A stretch of 64,000 nt of DNA from the NCBI GenBank assembly GCA_052140165.1, contig JBKQUM010000034.1, positions 16,434-80,433 on the forward strand, given 5' to 3'. Under the pieces are notes generated by a model. That model was not told the DNA's origin. It did no database searches and was given only the letters and a program-made list of their open reading frames with translations. The translations under genes and the position numbers were made by a program. Source of the DNA: Bog-473 sp052140165. Lineage in GTDB: Bacteria; Actinomycetota; Acidimicrobiia; Acidimicrobiales; RAAP-2. Shown here piece after piece: positions 1 through 8,377 of the stretch (its first letter is position 1; the number at the start of each line of letters is the position of its first letter).

Positions 1-181
1 CTGCATCGACATCCTCGAGCAGGTCTCGGCCGCGACGAAGGCGCTGCAGGCCGTGGCGCTCGTGCTGCTCGAGGACCATCTGGCCCACTGCGTGTCCGAT
101 GCGGTGCGCCAGGGCGGCGACGAGGCGACCGAGAAGCTCAGCGAGGCATCGGCCGCCATCGGGCGCCTGGTGCGGTCCTGA
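1..181 (+). CDS. CsoR/FrmR-family metal-sensing repressor, C-terminal part
   Basis: The window opens inside this gene; reading starts with the codon at base 2 and gives 59 residues to a TGA ending at 181. The visible part is the core of the DUF156 (CsoR/RcnR/FrmR) fold: it opens with CIDILEQ, continues with SAATKALQAVAL, and then has EDHLAHC. The first Cys and the later H-x3-C match the Cys-His-Cys set that binds Cu(I) in CsoR. CsoR-type proteins are all-helical repressors that leave DNA when metal binds. The next gene is a permease with a metal-binding YHS domain, so this is probably the repressor of a small copper (or other soft-metal) export operon. The exact metal cannot be fixed from this fragment. 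Confidence 0.9.
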   Translation, partial: CIDILEQVSAATKALQAVALVLLEDHLAHCVSDAVRQGGDEATEKLSEASAAIGRLVRS

Positions 182-186
182 GCCCC

Positions 187-1503
187 GTGCTCGCGACGGC
201 CACCATCGTGGTGGATATCGGGCGCTCGCTCCGCGAAGCGTTCTTCATGTTCTGGGAGACCCTGTGGCCTCTCGTCCTGGGGTTCGGGATCTCCGGCGCC
301 GTGCAGGCCTTCGTCAGCCGCGACGCCATGCAGAAGAAGCTGGGCGACCATCGCCCGGCGGCGGTGGTGCGGGCCTCGGGCTACGGCATGGTCTCCTCGT
401 CCTGCTCCTACGCGGCCTCGGCCATGGCGAAGTCGCTCTTCGCCAAGGGCGCCGACTACATCGCCGCCATGGTGTTCATGTTCGCGTCGACGAACCTCGT
501 GCTCGAGCTGGGCATCGTGCTCGTCGTCCTCATGGGCTGGCAGTTCGCCGTCAGCGAGTTCGTCGGCGGCATCATCATGATCGGCCTGCTGGCCACCCTG
601 GGTGCGCTCTGGCTGCGCGGCCGCCGGATCGTCGAGGCGCGTGAGCGCGTGAGCTCGCACGGTGCCGGTGGCGAGCACCAGCACGGCCCGAGCGAGAGCG
701 CTGATCTGCAGCGGGAGCCGTGGTCGGTGCGCCTGCGCTCCAAGGGGGGGTGGGCGGACAGCGCGACGTACACCATGTCCGACCTCACCATGCTGCGCCG
801 CGAGCTGTTGATCGGCTACGTGGTGGCCGGGTTCCTGGCCGTCCTCGTCCCCACCTCGGTGTGGCAGGCCGTGTTCATCAGCGGCCACGGGTTCTGGACG
901 AGCGTGGAGAACGTCATCGTCGGGCCGTTCATCGCCGTCATCAGCTTCGTCTGCTCCATCGGCAACGTGCCGCTGGCGGCGGCGCTGTGGAAGGGGGGCA
1001 TCTCCTTCGGCGGGGTGATCTCCTTCATATTCGCCGACCTCATCGCCTTCCCGCTGCTCCTGATCTACCGCCGCTACTACGGCACCCGGCTCATGCTGCG
1101 CATGCTGGCGGTCTTCTGGGCTCTCATGTCGACCGCCGGCCTCGTCACCGAGGGGATCTTCCGGGCCGCCGGTCTCGTGCCGACCGTCCGGCCGACCACG
1201 ATCGCCCCGGCCCACTTCTCGTGGAACTACACCACCTACCTCAACATCGTGTTCCTGGCGCTGTTCGGCCTCCTCTACTGGACCTATCGCAACCGGGAGA
1301 GGCTGGGCGGTGGGACGGGGTATGTCCGTGACCCCGTCTGCGGCATGCAGGTCGAGACGGCGCACGCCCCGTCCTCCCTCGTCCAGGCCGGCGAGCGGTT
1401 CTACTTCTGCTCGGATCATTGCGGCGAGCTCTTCGCGGCCCAACCGGGGGCGAGCCGGGATCAGTCGGACGGTGGCGCCCCGCACCCGGCGGCCCCTCAC
1501 TGA
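187..1503 (+). CDS. DUF318-like permease with C-terminal YHS domain
   Basis: 438 residues, GTG start five bases after the CsoR stop, so almost certainly co-transcribed with it. Residues about 15-350 hold roughly eight hydrophobic segments in two blocks separated by a His-rich loop (GEHQHGPSES, about residue 160). The first block carries SSSCSYAASAMAKSLF, resembling the Cys-containing helix of YraQ/DUF318 permeases that export Cu/Zn or organoarsenicals. The C-terminus (about 378-425) is a YHS domain: it begins DPVCGM and later has FCSDHC. YHS domains are found on heavy-metal ATPases and are thought to bind the metal. A CsoR repressor upstream and a metal-binding tail suggest an efflux pump for copper or a similar cation; the substrate is inferred. 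Confidence 0.85.
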   Translation: MLATATIVVDIGRSLREAFFMFWETLWPLVLGFGISGAVQAFVSRDAMQKKLGDHRPAAVVRASGYGMVSSSCSYAASAMAKSLFAKGADYIAAMVFMFASTNLVLELGIVLVVLMGWQFAVSEFVGGIIMIGLLATLGALWLRGRRIVEARERVSSHGAGGEHQHGPSESADLQREPWSVRLRSKGGWADSATYTMSDLTMLRRELLIGYVVAGFLAVLVPTSVWQAVFISGHGFWTSVENVIVGPFIAVISFVCSIGNVPLAAALWKGGISFGGVISFIFADLIAFPLLLIYRRYYGTRLMLRMLAVFWALMSTAGLVTEGIFRAAGLVPTVRPTTIAPAHFSWNYTTYLNIVFLALFGLLYWTYRNRERLGGGTGYVRDPVCGMQVETAHAPSSLVQAGERFYFCSDHCGELFAAQPGASRDQSDGGAPHPAAPH

Positions 1504-1561
1504 CCGGCGCGGCACGGGGTTCGCCCGCGCTCCGCGCGCCGTGGTCACGCGCCGGTTCGGG

Positions 1562-2440
1562 TCAGGACTCGTCCTCGCCGGGACCGGCCGAGAGCTGACC
1601 GGCCGCCCGCTGACCGGCGGAGGCCCCCATGTCGCCGATGCGCTCCGTCAGCAGTGCGACCTGTTGCCCGAGCGAGGCCACCTCGGCGACGAGGGCGCCC
1701 AGGGCGGTCGTCGAGTCCGGACCAGGTCCGGCGCTGTCGTCGCCCGCCGTCACGTCGTCTCCGGGGGGACCTCCCTTCCCGAGCCGGAAGAAGCTGGCCA
1801 GTGACCCGGCGAGGAGGCCCAGCACTGCGACACCGGTGAGCATGATCACCACGGCCGCCCAGCGGCCCGTCGGCGTCTTGGGCACGATGTCGCCGTACCC
1901 GACCGTGGTCATCGTCACGATGCCCCACCAGAACGCATCGCCGATCGTCGCGAACTCGGGATTGGTCGGGTGCTCGGCGTAGTACGCCACGAGCGATCCG
2001 GTGACGAGCACCCCGCCGGCCACGGCGCCGACCCGGCCCAGTCGCTGGAAGAGCTGGCGTGAGCCCTTGCTGGCCATGATGATCCGGCCCAGCCTGGCCA
2101 GCCGGAGCAGGACGACGAAGCTCCCACCATGCGCCCCGGGGAGCAGGAACCACGGGGCGGTGGCGACGACGATGAGCAGGTCGAAACGCCCGAAGGCCGT
2201 GCGGCCGAAGTGCTCGGCGTGGCGCAGGTGGACGACGTAGTCCACCAGGAAGACGAGCCACGTGACGACGCCGATGACGAGGGAGACCACGTTGCCCTGT
2301 TCGGGCGCGACGATCAGCGGCAGGACCGCCGAGATGATGATGGGAAGCCGGAAGGCCGAGTCGAAGTGCTCGAGGAAGGCCGCGTCGGCGTCGCTCGGCG
2401 GTTCACCCTGTCGTACCGGACTGCCGCCGGGCGCGACCAT
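1562..2440 (-). CDS. Voltage-gated-type potassium channel subunit
   Basis: About 292 residues from the ATG at 2440; the frame is open to 2533 but the extra 31 residues look non-coding. Several hydrophobic segments precede a basic helix (LLRLARLGRIIMASKG) with the Arg spacing of an S4 voltage sensor. The selectivity filter is unmistakable: TTVGYGD at about residues 178-184, followed by IVPKTPTGRW and the last pore helix. The C-terminal tail of about 60 residues is polar and ends in a short heptad-like stretch (VAEVASLGQQVALLTERI) that could be a coiled coil for tetramer assembly. It should conduct K+ across the plasma membrane. It is convergent with the permease and not in an obvious operon. 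Confidence 0.88.
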   Translation of the reverse strand: MVAPGGSPVRQGEPPSDADAAFLEHFDSAFRLPIIISAVLPLIVAPEQGNVVSLVIGVVTWLVFLVDYVVHLRHAEHFGRTAFGRFDLLIVVATAPWFLLPGAHGGSFVVLLRLARLGRIIMASKGSRQLFQRLGRVGAVAGGVLVTGSLVAYYAEHPTNPEFATIGDAFWWGIVTMTTVGYGDIVPKTPTGRWAAVVIMLTGVAVLGLLAGSLASFFRLGKGGPPGDDVTAGDDSAGPGPDSTTALGALVAEVASLGQQVALLTERIGDMGASAGQRAAGQLSAGPGEDES

Positions 2441-2634
2441 CCCGACATCTTGCCCGCCCCGCCCGGACCGAAGGTGGACCGACCCGGTCGGCGCGTGCGC
2501 CCGTGTGCGGGTCCACGCGCCGGGTGCCTCCATACGGGTTGCGTCGAACCGTGGGGAGGGGAATCAGTCGGCTGGCGGGAAAGAGCGAGGGGATCTGCGT
2601 CGGGAGGGACTTGCTGATCTCCGGTCGGGTCGGG
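2441..2634. other. Intergenic region, no gene seen
   Basis: Between the channel start and the end of the small gene at 2635. Open frames here on both strands are short, overlap flanking genes and show no recognisable protein pattern. I see no tRNA-like fold or clear terminator. It must contain the channel's promoter, but no convincing -35/-10 pair stands out. Confidence 0.4.
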
Positions 2635-2862
2635 TCAGTCGATTTGACCCTCGCCCTCAATCTCGGCACCGAGCTTCCCCATCTCCCGCTCGTGCGCGGC
2701 GACGTCGGGATCGAGCTGGTTGCGTTCGGCGGCGGCCTCCTCGCCGGGGGTCGGCGGGCGGTCGGCCGTGTGGGAGGCCACGGCCTCCCGGGCCTCCTCG
2801 TCCTTGGTCGCCTCCTGAACCGTCGTGTGTGCAGCGGCCACGTCGTTGGCTGAGTTGCTCAC
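2635..2862 (-). CDS. Small acidic hydrophilic protein of unknown function
   Basis: 75 residues from a GTG at 2862, chosen because an excellent Shine-Dalgarno sequence (AAGGAGGA, 2866-2873) stands just before it; the longer frame from 2895 would bury that site. The product is very polar, rich in Ala, Glu and Asp, with no hydrophobic segment and no cysteine (for example TPGEEAAAERNQLDPD). It is probably a flexible or helical cytoplasmic protein. I do not recognise a family. The strong ribosome site argues that it is a real, well-translated gene, perhaps a stress protein. It diverges from the FAD oxidoreductase at 3041. Confidence 0.55.
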   Translation of the reverse strand: MSNSANDVAAAHTTVQEATKDEEAREAVASHTADRPPTPGEEAAAERNQLDPDVAAHEREMGKLGAEIEGEGQID

Positions 2863-3025
2863 GGCTCCTCCTTCTCTCGGGGGGAGCATTGCCAATCGAC
2901 GACCTCTCTAATCATCTCGGGGTCACGGGACGCCGCCCCGTTCCCCGGTGACTCGCCGCCGGCAGGCTCCGAGTACTACGTCCGGCGTAACAGCCTTTCT
3001 CCCCGCGGCGCCTGTCGCGGGTCGC

Positions 3026-3031
3026 TACAGT
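3026..3031 (+). promoter_or_regulatory. Putative -10 box of the oxidoreductase gene
   Basis: TACAGT lies nine bases before the ATG at 3041 and fits the TANNNT pattern of near-leaderless actinobacterial promoters. There is no Shine-Dalgarno sequence before this ATG, as expected if the transcript begins at or just before it. Confidence 0.4.
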
Positions 3032-3040
3032 CCCGTCACG

Positions 3041-4606
3041 ATGCCGGACTACGACGCCATCGTGATCGGTGCTGGTCACAACGGCCTGACGGCCGCCGCG
3101 GTCATGGCTCGTGGCGGCCTGCGGGTGCTGTGCCTCGAGAAGAACCACTTCATCGGCGGGATGGCCTCGACCACCGAGCTCATCCGCGGCTACCGCTTCG
3201 AATTGGCCGGATCCATCCAGTTCCCGGTGCCCAACGAGATCTTCGAGGATCTCGACCTCGGTTCGTGCCCCATCTACGAGCCCGAAGTGCAGTCGGCCAG
3301 CATCAACGAGGGCCAGCAGCCGATCTTCCTCTACTCGGATCCCGAGCGCCTGCTCGAGCACCTGGGCGAGGCGCTGGGGATCGAGGCGGTGCTCGGGATG
3401 GCGGAGGTGGCGTCCTGGGCCGAGGCCCCCGCCCGGGCCATCGGGCGATTCGACGTGCGCACGTGGCCGCCGCGGTCGCTCGACGCCATGTGGGACTGCG
3501 CGGCCAACGAGACCGAGCGCGAGGCGATCCGGACGGCCATGTTCGGCAGCGTCATGGACGTGGTCGACCGCTTCCTTCCCGACAAGTCCAAGCACGCGCC
3601 GGTGCGCAGCATGCTGGCCTTCCTCGCGGTCAACTCCACCTTCCGCGGTCCGTACTCACCGGGGAGCGCGCTCTGTCTCGCCTTCGCCCTCGCCTCGCCC
3701 GGGACGGCGACGATGTCCAAGGTGCGCGGCGGTCTGGGCACCATCGCCGATCACCTGAGTGCGCTGTTCGAACGCCACGGCGGTGAGCTGCGCCGTCATG
3801 TGAAGGTGTCCCGCATCCTGGTCGAGGACGGCGCCGCCAAGGGGGTCGAGTTCGGGGACGGGGAGGTCGCGACCGCCCCGGTCGTGGTGTCCAATCTCGA
3901 CCCGACCGCGACGTTCGCGCACCTGATGGATGCCGACACCCTTCCGGAGGCCTTCGCCCGCCGGGTGGCGGCCATCGACCATCGTGCGGCCTACTTCCAG
4001 GCTCACTTCGCGCTCAGTGGGTTGCCCGGGTACAGCGCGCCGTACGAGGCGCTCAACGACGGTCAGTTCGGCCGCAACGTGACCTTCTTCGGCACGGCCG
4101 AGCAGATGCAGCTCGACTTCGAGGGGTGCGTCCGGGGCGAGGTGCCACGGTCACCCTCCTTCAACCTGCAGATCCCGACGCTCGATGACCCCAGCCTCGC
4201 CCCTCCCGGCAAGCACGCGGCGAGCAGCTTCGCGTTCTACCTGCCCGTCGCGGCCGACCGCGAGTCGCAGGCGAGGCAGCGGGACGAGATGGCCGAACGG
4301 ATCGTGGCCAAGATCGCCTCCGTCGCCCCGAACTTCCCGGATCTCATTGAGCGCCAGCTGAACTACCCGGCCTACACCTACGAGCTGATGTTCGGGTGCA
4401 CGGGCGGGGACTTCACGCACGGGCTCTTGCAACCCGAATTCATGGGCCCCTTCCGACCGGGACCCCGGGGCTGGCCCGACAACCCGGTGCCGGTCGACGG
4501 CCTGTACCTGTGCGGCGCCGGGTGCCACGGGGGACCCGGCGTCACCTTCATTCCCGGCTACAACGCCGGCTACGCGGTGCTGGAGGGCACCAGCGACCGG
4601 TTGTAG
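3041..4606 (+). CDS. FAD-dependent oxidoreductase, phytoene desaturase/PYROXD2 type
   Basis: 521 residues from the ATG at 3041, where the family homology begins. The N-terminus (residues 5-35) is a Rossmann FAD site: AIVIGAGHNGLTAAA followed by a Glu at the end of the second strand (LCLEKN), then GGMAST. The C-terminal FAD motif is LYLCGAGCHGGPGVTFIPGY. This architecture belongs to the carotenoid desaturase-like amine oxidase superfamily; the C-terminus is closer to the PYROXD2 branch than to true CrtI enzymes. No carotenoid genes are nearby, so a carotenoid substrate is not supported. It oxidises an unknown substrate with FAD. Its last 37 bases overlap the convergent gene that follows. Confidence 0.85.
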   Translation: MPDYDAIVIGAGHNGLTAAAVMARGGLRVLCLEKNHFIGGMASTTELIRGYRFELAGSIQFPVPNEIFEDLDLGSCPIYEPEVQSASINEGQQPIFLYSDPERLLEHLGEALGIEAVLGMAEVASWAEAPARAIGRFDVRTWPPRSLDAMWDCAANETEREAIRTAMFGSVMDVVDRFLPDKSKHAPVRSMLAFLAVNSTFRGPYSPGSALCLAFALASPGTATMSKVRGGLGTIADHLSALFERHGGELRRHVKVSRILVEDGAAKGVEFGDGEVATAPVVVSNLDPTATFAHLMDADTLPEAFARRVAAIDHRAAYFQAHFALSGLPGYSAPYEALNDGQFGRNVTFFGTAEQMQLDFEGCVRGEVPRSPSFNLQIPTLDDPSLAPPGKHAASSFAFYLPVAADRESQARQRDEMAERIVAKIASVAPNFPDLIERQLNYPAYTYELMFGCTGGDFTHGLLQPEFMGPFRPGPRGWPDNPVPVDGLYLCGAGCHGGPGVTFIPGYNAGYAVLEGTSDRL

Positions 4607-5034
4607 CGGAGCTGGCGCTCCATGAACGCCAGGAACAACGCGATCGCGAAGGCCAGGCTCGTGAAGAGGCTGATGACGAAGAAGATCCATGCCCACCTGA
4701 GGCCGCGCCGGCCACCCTCGACGATGGTCCACAGTGGCATGAGCACCACGTTGACGATGACGTAGTCCTGGGCCGCCGAGTCCGCCGCCCAGTTGGTGAA
4801 GAGCATCTTGGTGTAGTTGACGTAGGTCGCCCGGTGGCCGTACAGGTGGGTGTAACGGATGTTGAAGTACCAGCCGAGCAGCAGCGAGCACACGCCCACG
4901 GCGTAGTAGATCCCCTCGAGCACCGTCACCGGGCCCGCCGCGCCACCGGAGAACAGCCGCCGGTTCACGAGGAATGCCAGCACCGTGCTCGCGATGCCCA
5001 GGATCCCGTAGAACACCAAAGAACCGGTCACCAC
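4570..5034 (-). CDS. DUF2834-like four-helix membrane protein
   Basis: 154 residues with four predicted transmembrane helices, at about residues 5-25, 40-58, 88-105 and 115-138. The pattern GWYFNIRYTH, then TNWAADSAAQDY, then EGGRRGLRWAW resembles the DUF2834 family of small membrane proteins, whose function is unknown. Its 3' end overlaps the end of the FAD oxidoreductase on the other strand. Family assignment is tentative. Confidence 0.65.
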   Translation of the reverse strand: MVTGSLVFYGILGIASTVLAFLVNRRLFSGGAAGPVTVLEGIYYAVGVCSLLLGWYFNIRYTHLYGHRATYVNYTKMLFTNWAADSAAQDYVIVNVVLMPLWTIVEGGRRGLRWAWIFFVISLFTSLAFAIALFLAFMERQLRYNRSLVPSSTA

Positions 5035-5106
5035 CGCCCTCCTCGTCTTCCCCCTGTCACCAATTGCGCCAACCCTAAGAGCCGTCGCCAGCTGGACGTG
5101 GGACGC

Positions 5107-5451
5107 TCAGAGGAGCTCGAGCACTCGCTCCGGTGGACGGGCGATCACTGCCCTCTGCCCGACCACGAAGATCGGCCGCTCCAGGAGGATGGGATGCCGG
5201 GTGATCGCCTCGAGCAGCTCGTCCGACCTGCGGTCCTGGAGCGCCAGCTCGGCGTACACGGGCTCGCCGGTCCGCATCATCTGGCGTGGATCGTCGATGC
5301 CCAGCAGGTGCATGAGCCGTCCCAGCTCCGCCGTCGTGGGCGGCTGGTCCAGGTAGTGGACGGTCTCGGCCTCCACATGGTGCTCGTCCAAGAGGGAGAG
5401 TGCCGAACGGCACTTGGAGCACGACGGGTTCACGAAGATCTGCGGGCGCAC
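5107..5451 (-). CDS. ArsC/Spx-like thioredoxin-fold reductase
   Basis: 114 residues, GTG start at 5451. The N-terminus has VNPSCSKCRSAL, where ArsC proteins carry the catalytic cysteine loop; here it is a CxxC pair. The C-terminal LLERPIFVVGQRAVIARPPE holds the conserved Arg-Pro-Ile of glutaredoxin-coupled arsenate reductases and related YffB/Spx proteins. Length is right for the family (110-140). It could reduce arsenate, but no ars genes are adjacent and the CxxC departs from classical ArsC, so a general thiol reductase is equally possible. It stands alone between a membrane protein and the CAP lipoprotein, all on the minus strand. Confidence 0.8.
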   Translation of the reverse strand: MRPQIFVNPSCSKCRSALSLLDEHHVEAETVHYLDQPPTTAELGRLMHLLGIDDPRQMMRTGEPVYAELALQDRRSDELLEAITRHPILLERPIFVVGQRAVIARPPERVLELL

Positions 5452-5497
5452 GCACAGACTCTACGAGGGGCGCGCGCAAAGGGGGTAGAGGTGCCGC

Positions 5498-7003
5498 TCA
5501 GTTCGAGCCCGGTGGCATGGCCGCCAGGGTCTGCGCCCAGCCGTAGGTGAACGACCGCGCCGGTGCGTCGGCGACCGCGAGCGTGACCGCCATGGAGGTG
5601 CCGCCGGAGTCACCCCTGTGGGTGTCACCTCTGGTGTTGACGGCGGCCCCCATCACCAGGTTGGCCCCGGACCCGAAGTCGTCCAGGATGCCCTTCCGGT
5701 GTCCCCAGCAGCCGGGGGCCCCTCGATGCAGACAGTCGAGATTGCCGCTGTCGAACCCGTCGTCGTACATCCACCCGTAGTCGGCGTCGAGCCCGTTGGA
5801 GGAGCCGCCGGCCCACTCCGCATCGTCGAGCACGTACTCCTGGCCGGGATCGGGCGGATCGCTGGCGATGTCCGCGCCTCGTTGGGCGTTCTCGTTGAGC
5901 GCGGTGGTCAGGCCGCCGAACGGCGAGAGTCCCCGGTCGACTCTTTCGAGGTTGACCACGACGAAGAGCTGATCGGCCACGCTCATGTGGGCAAATCCCG
6001 AGGGGAGCACCATGGGCCGGATGCCCTCCAGCGCGTGCGCGTGGTTGATGGCGGCCAGGGCGGCGTCGATGCACGCAGGGGAGTCGTCCAGCCCGCTGGC
6101 GCACACGCGGGTGTAGTCGGGAACCGGGAGCACGTTGGTGCGCGGATCGGGGATGCCGGTGTCGGACTCGGTGGACGGGATCGACCGGAGCGGCCGTAGC
6201 GTCCCGGCCGCCATGGCCGCCTGGGCCTCCCTCCACGAGTAGCTGTAGGCAGCGTCGCGTGAGCTGGTCGCCGCGAATGTCGCCGCGAGCGAGGACCCGC
6301 CTTTGTCGCCCGGCGACGTGTCACCGGCTGGGTCGAAGGCAGCTCCCATCACGAGGTGCCGGGACCCGAACCGGTCCAGGACGATCTGCCGGTCGGCCCA
6401 GCACCCCGACGTCCGGCCGCCAGAGCAATCCGGGACGCCGCTGTTGGGGCCGTCGTCGTACATCCACTGGAAGTCGGCATCGAGGCCGTTGTCGATCGCA
6501 CCGATCCACTCGGTGTCGACAGCGGAGTAGCCCGCGCCCGGGCGGGGCGGCAACCCCGCGTCGTCGGCGCCTTTCTGGGCGTTCCCGTCGAGGGCCGGGG
6601 TCAGGCCAGGGAACGGGAGGAGCCCCCGGTCGACGCGCTCGCTGTCGATCGCCACGAAGAGCTGCTCGGGCACGGTCAGGCGGCCGAAGTCGGACGGCAG
6701 CCGCATCGGGCCCAGGCCCTCGGCCGCCCGGGCGGTGTCGATCGCCTCCAGTGTGATCCGCAGGCACGGGCTGGAGGTGTCAGCCCCGATGGGGGCGCAG
6801 ATATCCGTGTAGTTCGGCGAGGGGGACACGGTGTGGGGAGGGTTCGCCAGTCCTCCCTCACCGGAGTGCCCGCCCGCCGAGCACCCGGTGAGGAGCAACG
6901 CGAGGGGCAGCACGGCCCACACGGCCAGGCGGCACCACCCCCGCCTGACATCGGCAACGGTCAGGTTGTCGCGGCCCCGCATCAAGGGTCCCAACGTAGC
7001 CAT
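5498..7003 (-). CDS. Secreted lipoprotein with two tandem CAP-like domains
   Basis: 501 residues. The N-terminus is a lipoprotein signal peptide: basic residues, a hydrophobic run, and the lipobox LLTGC at about residue 37-41, so the mature protein should be anchored to the outer face of the membrane. Two repeats of about 215 residues follow (roughly 60-275 and 285-498). Each has DICAP or RVCAS near its start, a PEQLFVAIDSERVDRGL-like helix, an Asn/Gln-Ala-Gln-x-Gly-Ala-Asp segment, GLDADFQWMYDDG or GLDADYGWMYDDG, a CW segment, and a closing GGSSLA/GGTSMA strand. The ERVDRGL...AQ.GA core is like the cysteine-rich secretory/SCP (CAP) fold. Repeats are clearly homologous, so an internal duplication built the gene. 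Substrate or partner unknown. Confidence 0.78.
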   Translation of the reverse strand: MATLGPLMRGRDNLTVADVRRGWCRLAVWAVLPLALLLTGCSAGGHSGEGGLANPPHTVSPSPNYTDICAPIGADTSSPCLRITLEAIDTARAAEGLGPMRLPSDFGRLTVPEQLFVAIDSERVDRGLLPFPGLTPALDGNAQKGADDAGLPPRPGAGYSAVDTEWIGAIDNGLDADFQWMYDDGPNSGVPDCSGGRTSGCWADRQIVLDRFGSRHLVMGAAFDPAGDTSPGDKGGSSLAATFAATSSRDAAYSYSWREAQAAMAAGTLRPLRSIPSTESDTGIPDPRTNVLPVPDYTRVCASGLDDSPACIDAALAAINHAHALEGIRPMVLPSGFAHMSVADQLFVVVNLERVDRGLSPFGGLTTALNENAQRGADIASDPPDPGQEYVLDDAEWAGGSSNGLDADYGWMYDDGFDSGNLDCLHRGAPGCWGHRKGILDDFGSGANLVMGAAVNTRGDTHRGDSGGTSMAVTLAVADAPARSFTYGWAQTLAAMPPGSN

Positions 7004-7033
7004 GCCGGCAGTCGGGGTCAGGGCGAGCAGGGG

Positions 7034-7852
7034 CTAGGAGGCCGGACTCCCCGTGCCGCCGTAGCGAGGCGGTCGCTTCTCGAGGAAGGCGGCCACCGCC
7101 TCCTGCATGTCGCCCGTCATGGAGGAGAGGACCTGGGTCCGGTTCTCGAGGTCGATGCCCGCCTGGAGGGACGCCACCTCGAGCTGCGACCACATCACCT
7201 CCTTGGTCATCCGGATGCCCCAGGTGCTGTTGGCGGCTATGAGGCCCGCCGTCTCCAGCGCGGCGCCGATCAGGTCGTCGTCGGGGACGACGCGCAGGAC
7301 CAGGCCGATGCGGTCCGCCTCCTCGGCCCCGATGATGCGGCCGGTGAGCATGAGCTCCCAGGCCCGCGAAGCCCCGATCAGGCGGGGGAGCAGCCAGCTC
7401 ACGCCGATGTCGCAGCCCGAGATGCCGAGCCGGACGAAGGCGACGTTGAAGCGCGCCGACGACGCCGCGATCCGGATGTCACTGGCCAGGGCCAGCGCCA
7501 GGCCACCACCCGCAGCCGGCCCGTTGACGGCGGCGATCACCGGCTGGGGCAGCGAACGAAGGAGCGGGACGAGCGCAGCGATGTGCGTCTGCGTCGCGAA
7601 CGTTCTCTCGACCCGGCCGAGGCCCTCGGAGCCCGGTGCGCTGCCGTAGCCGCCCAGGTCGAGGCCCGCGCAGAATCCCCGTCCCGAGCCGGTGAGCAAC
7701 ACGACTCGGCACGAGGTGTCCGCCGCGATGCCGCTCAGGACGTCATGGAGCTCCGCGATGAGCTCTGCGTTCATGGCGTTGAGTGTCTCGGGCCGGTTCA
7801 GGGTGATCCGGACGACACCGTCCTCGGGTCGGTCAACGAGCAGCGTGGACAT
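7034..7852 (-). CDS. Enoyl-CoA hydratase/isomerase family protein
   Basis: 272 residues from the ATG at 7852, which has a GGAGGG ribosome site about seven bases upstream; the longer frame to 8014 has no support. Crotonase-fold features: LNRPETLNAMN near residue 18, the first oxyanion-hole segment GRGFCAGLDLGG, and the second AAVNGPAAGGGLALALASD. The acidic position after the second hole is occupied in SGCDIGVSWLLPRLIG, suggesting hydratase or isomerase activity on acyl-CoA. It probably acts in fatty-acid or aromatic acyl-CoA breakdown, as do the acyl-CoA dehydrogenases elsewhere in the window. Divergent from the VOC gene at 7995. Confidence 0.9.
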   Translation of the reverse strand: MSTLLVDRPEDGVVRITLNRPETLNAMNAELIAELHDVLSGIAADTSCRVVLLTGSGRGFCAGLDLGGYGSAPGSEGLGRVERTFATQTHIAALVPLLRSLPQPVIAAVNGPAAGGGLALALASDIRIAASSARFNVAFVRLGISGCDIGVSWLLPRLIGASRAWELMLTGRIIGAEEADRIGLVLRVVPDDDLIGAALETAGLIAANSTWGIRMTKEVMWSQLEVASLQAGIDLENRTQVLSSMTGDMQEAVAAFLEKRPPRYGGTGSPAS

Positions 7853-7980
7853 CTGGTCTCCCTCCGCTGGGCTGGTCACATCCTTTCCCAGCTCTGCGGT
7901 CGTGGGCCAACTCCGGCCGGTCCCGAGCCGATCAGCGCGCCGTACGTGCGTGACACGTGGCACCGGGGGCGGCGCCACCG

Positions 7981-7986
7981 TATCGT
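7981..7986 (+). promoter_or_regulatory. Putative leaderless -10 box of the VOC gene
   Basis: TATCGT is eight bases before the ATG at 7995, and no Shine-Dalgarno sequence is present. This matches the leaderless pattern seen before several other genes in the window. Confidence 0.45.
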
Positions 7987-7994
7987 CGCGGTGC

Positions 7995-8348
7995 ATGATC
8001 ACCGGGGTCCACACACTTGTCTACGCCGAGGACGCCGACGCGGCGCGAGCGTTCTTTCGCGATGTGCTCGGCTGGCCCCACGTCGATGCCCACGGAGGCT
8101 GGCTGATCTTCGGGACCGGGCCCTCGGAGCTCGGGGTGCACCCGGCCGACGGGGGAGCGCCGCACCACGAGATCTCGCTCGTGTGCGACGACATCGAGCA
8201 GACCGTCGCCGAGCTCACCGCCAAGGGCGCGCATGTCGCGGGGGGAATCGAGGTCCGGGGGTTCGGCCGCACCATTGAGCTCGAGATCCCCGGTGCGGGC
8301 CACATGCTGCTGTACGAGCCGAGGCATCCGACCGCGTTCGATCTCTGA
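7995..8348 (+). CDS. VOC-superfamily (glyoxalase-like) protein
   Basis: 117 residues. The pattern HTLVYAEDADAARAFFRDVLGW followed by a Gly-Trp-Leu strand is the opening beta-alpha-beta of a vicinal-oxygen-chelate fold; the end LEIPGAGHMLLYEPRHP is the closing strand. Typical ligands are a His near the start (HTLVY) and a Glu later; the second half has PGAGH where many members have DPDGN. One module of about 60 residues is repeated twice, the usual layout for this superfamily. The substrate cannot be read from the sequence. The start was set at 7995 because the homology begins there and a leaderless promoter precedes it. Confidence 0.8.
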   Translation: MITGVHTLVYAEDADAARAFFRDVLGWPHVDAHGGWLIFGTGPSELGVHPADGGAPHHEISLVCDDIEQTVAELTAKGAHVAGGIEVRGFGRTIELEIPGAGHMLLYEPRHPTAFDL

Positions 8349-8377
8349 TCAGGCGCCGCCCCCGGACGCCCGGACGT

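Noticed and set aside
5107..5451. Firm call of arsenate reductase
   Set aside because: The active-site loop has CxxC instead of the ArsC pattern and there are no ars genes, so only the family is called.
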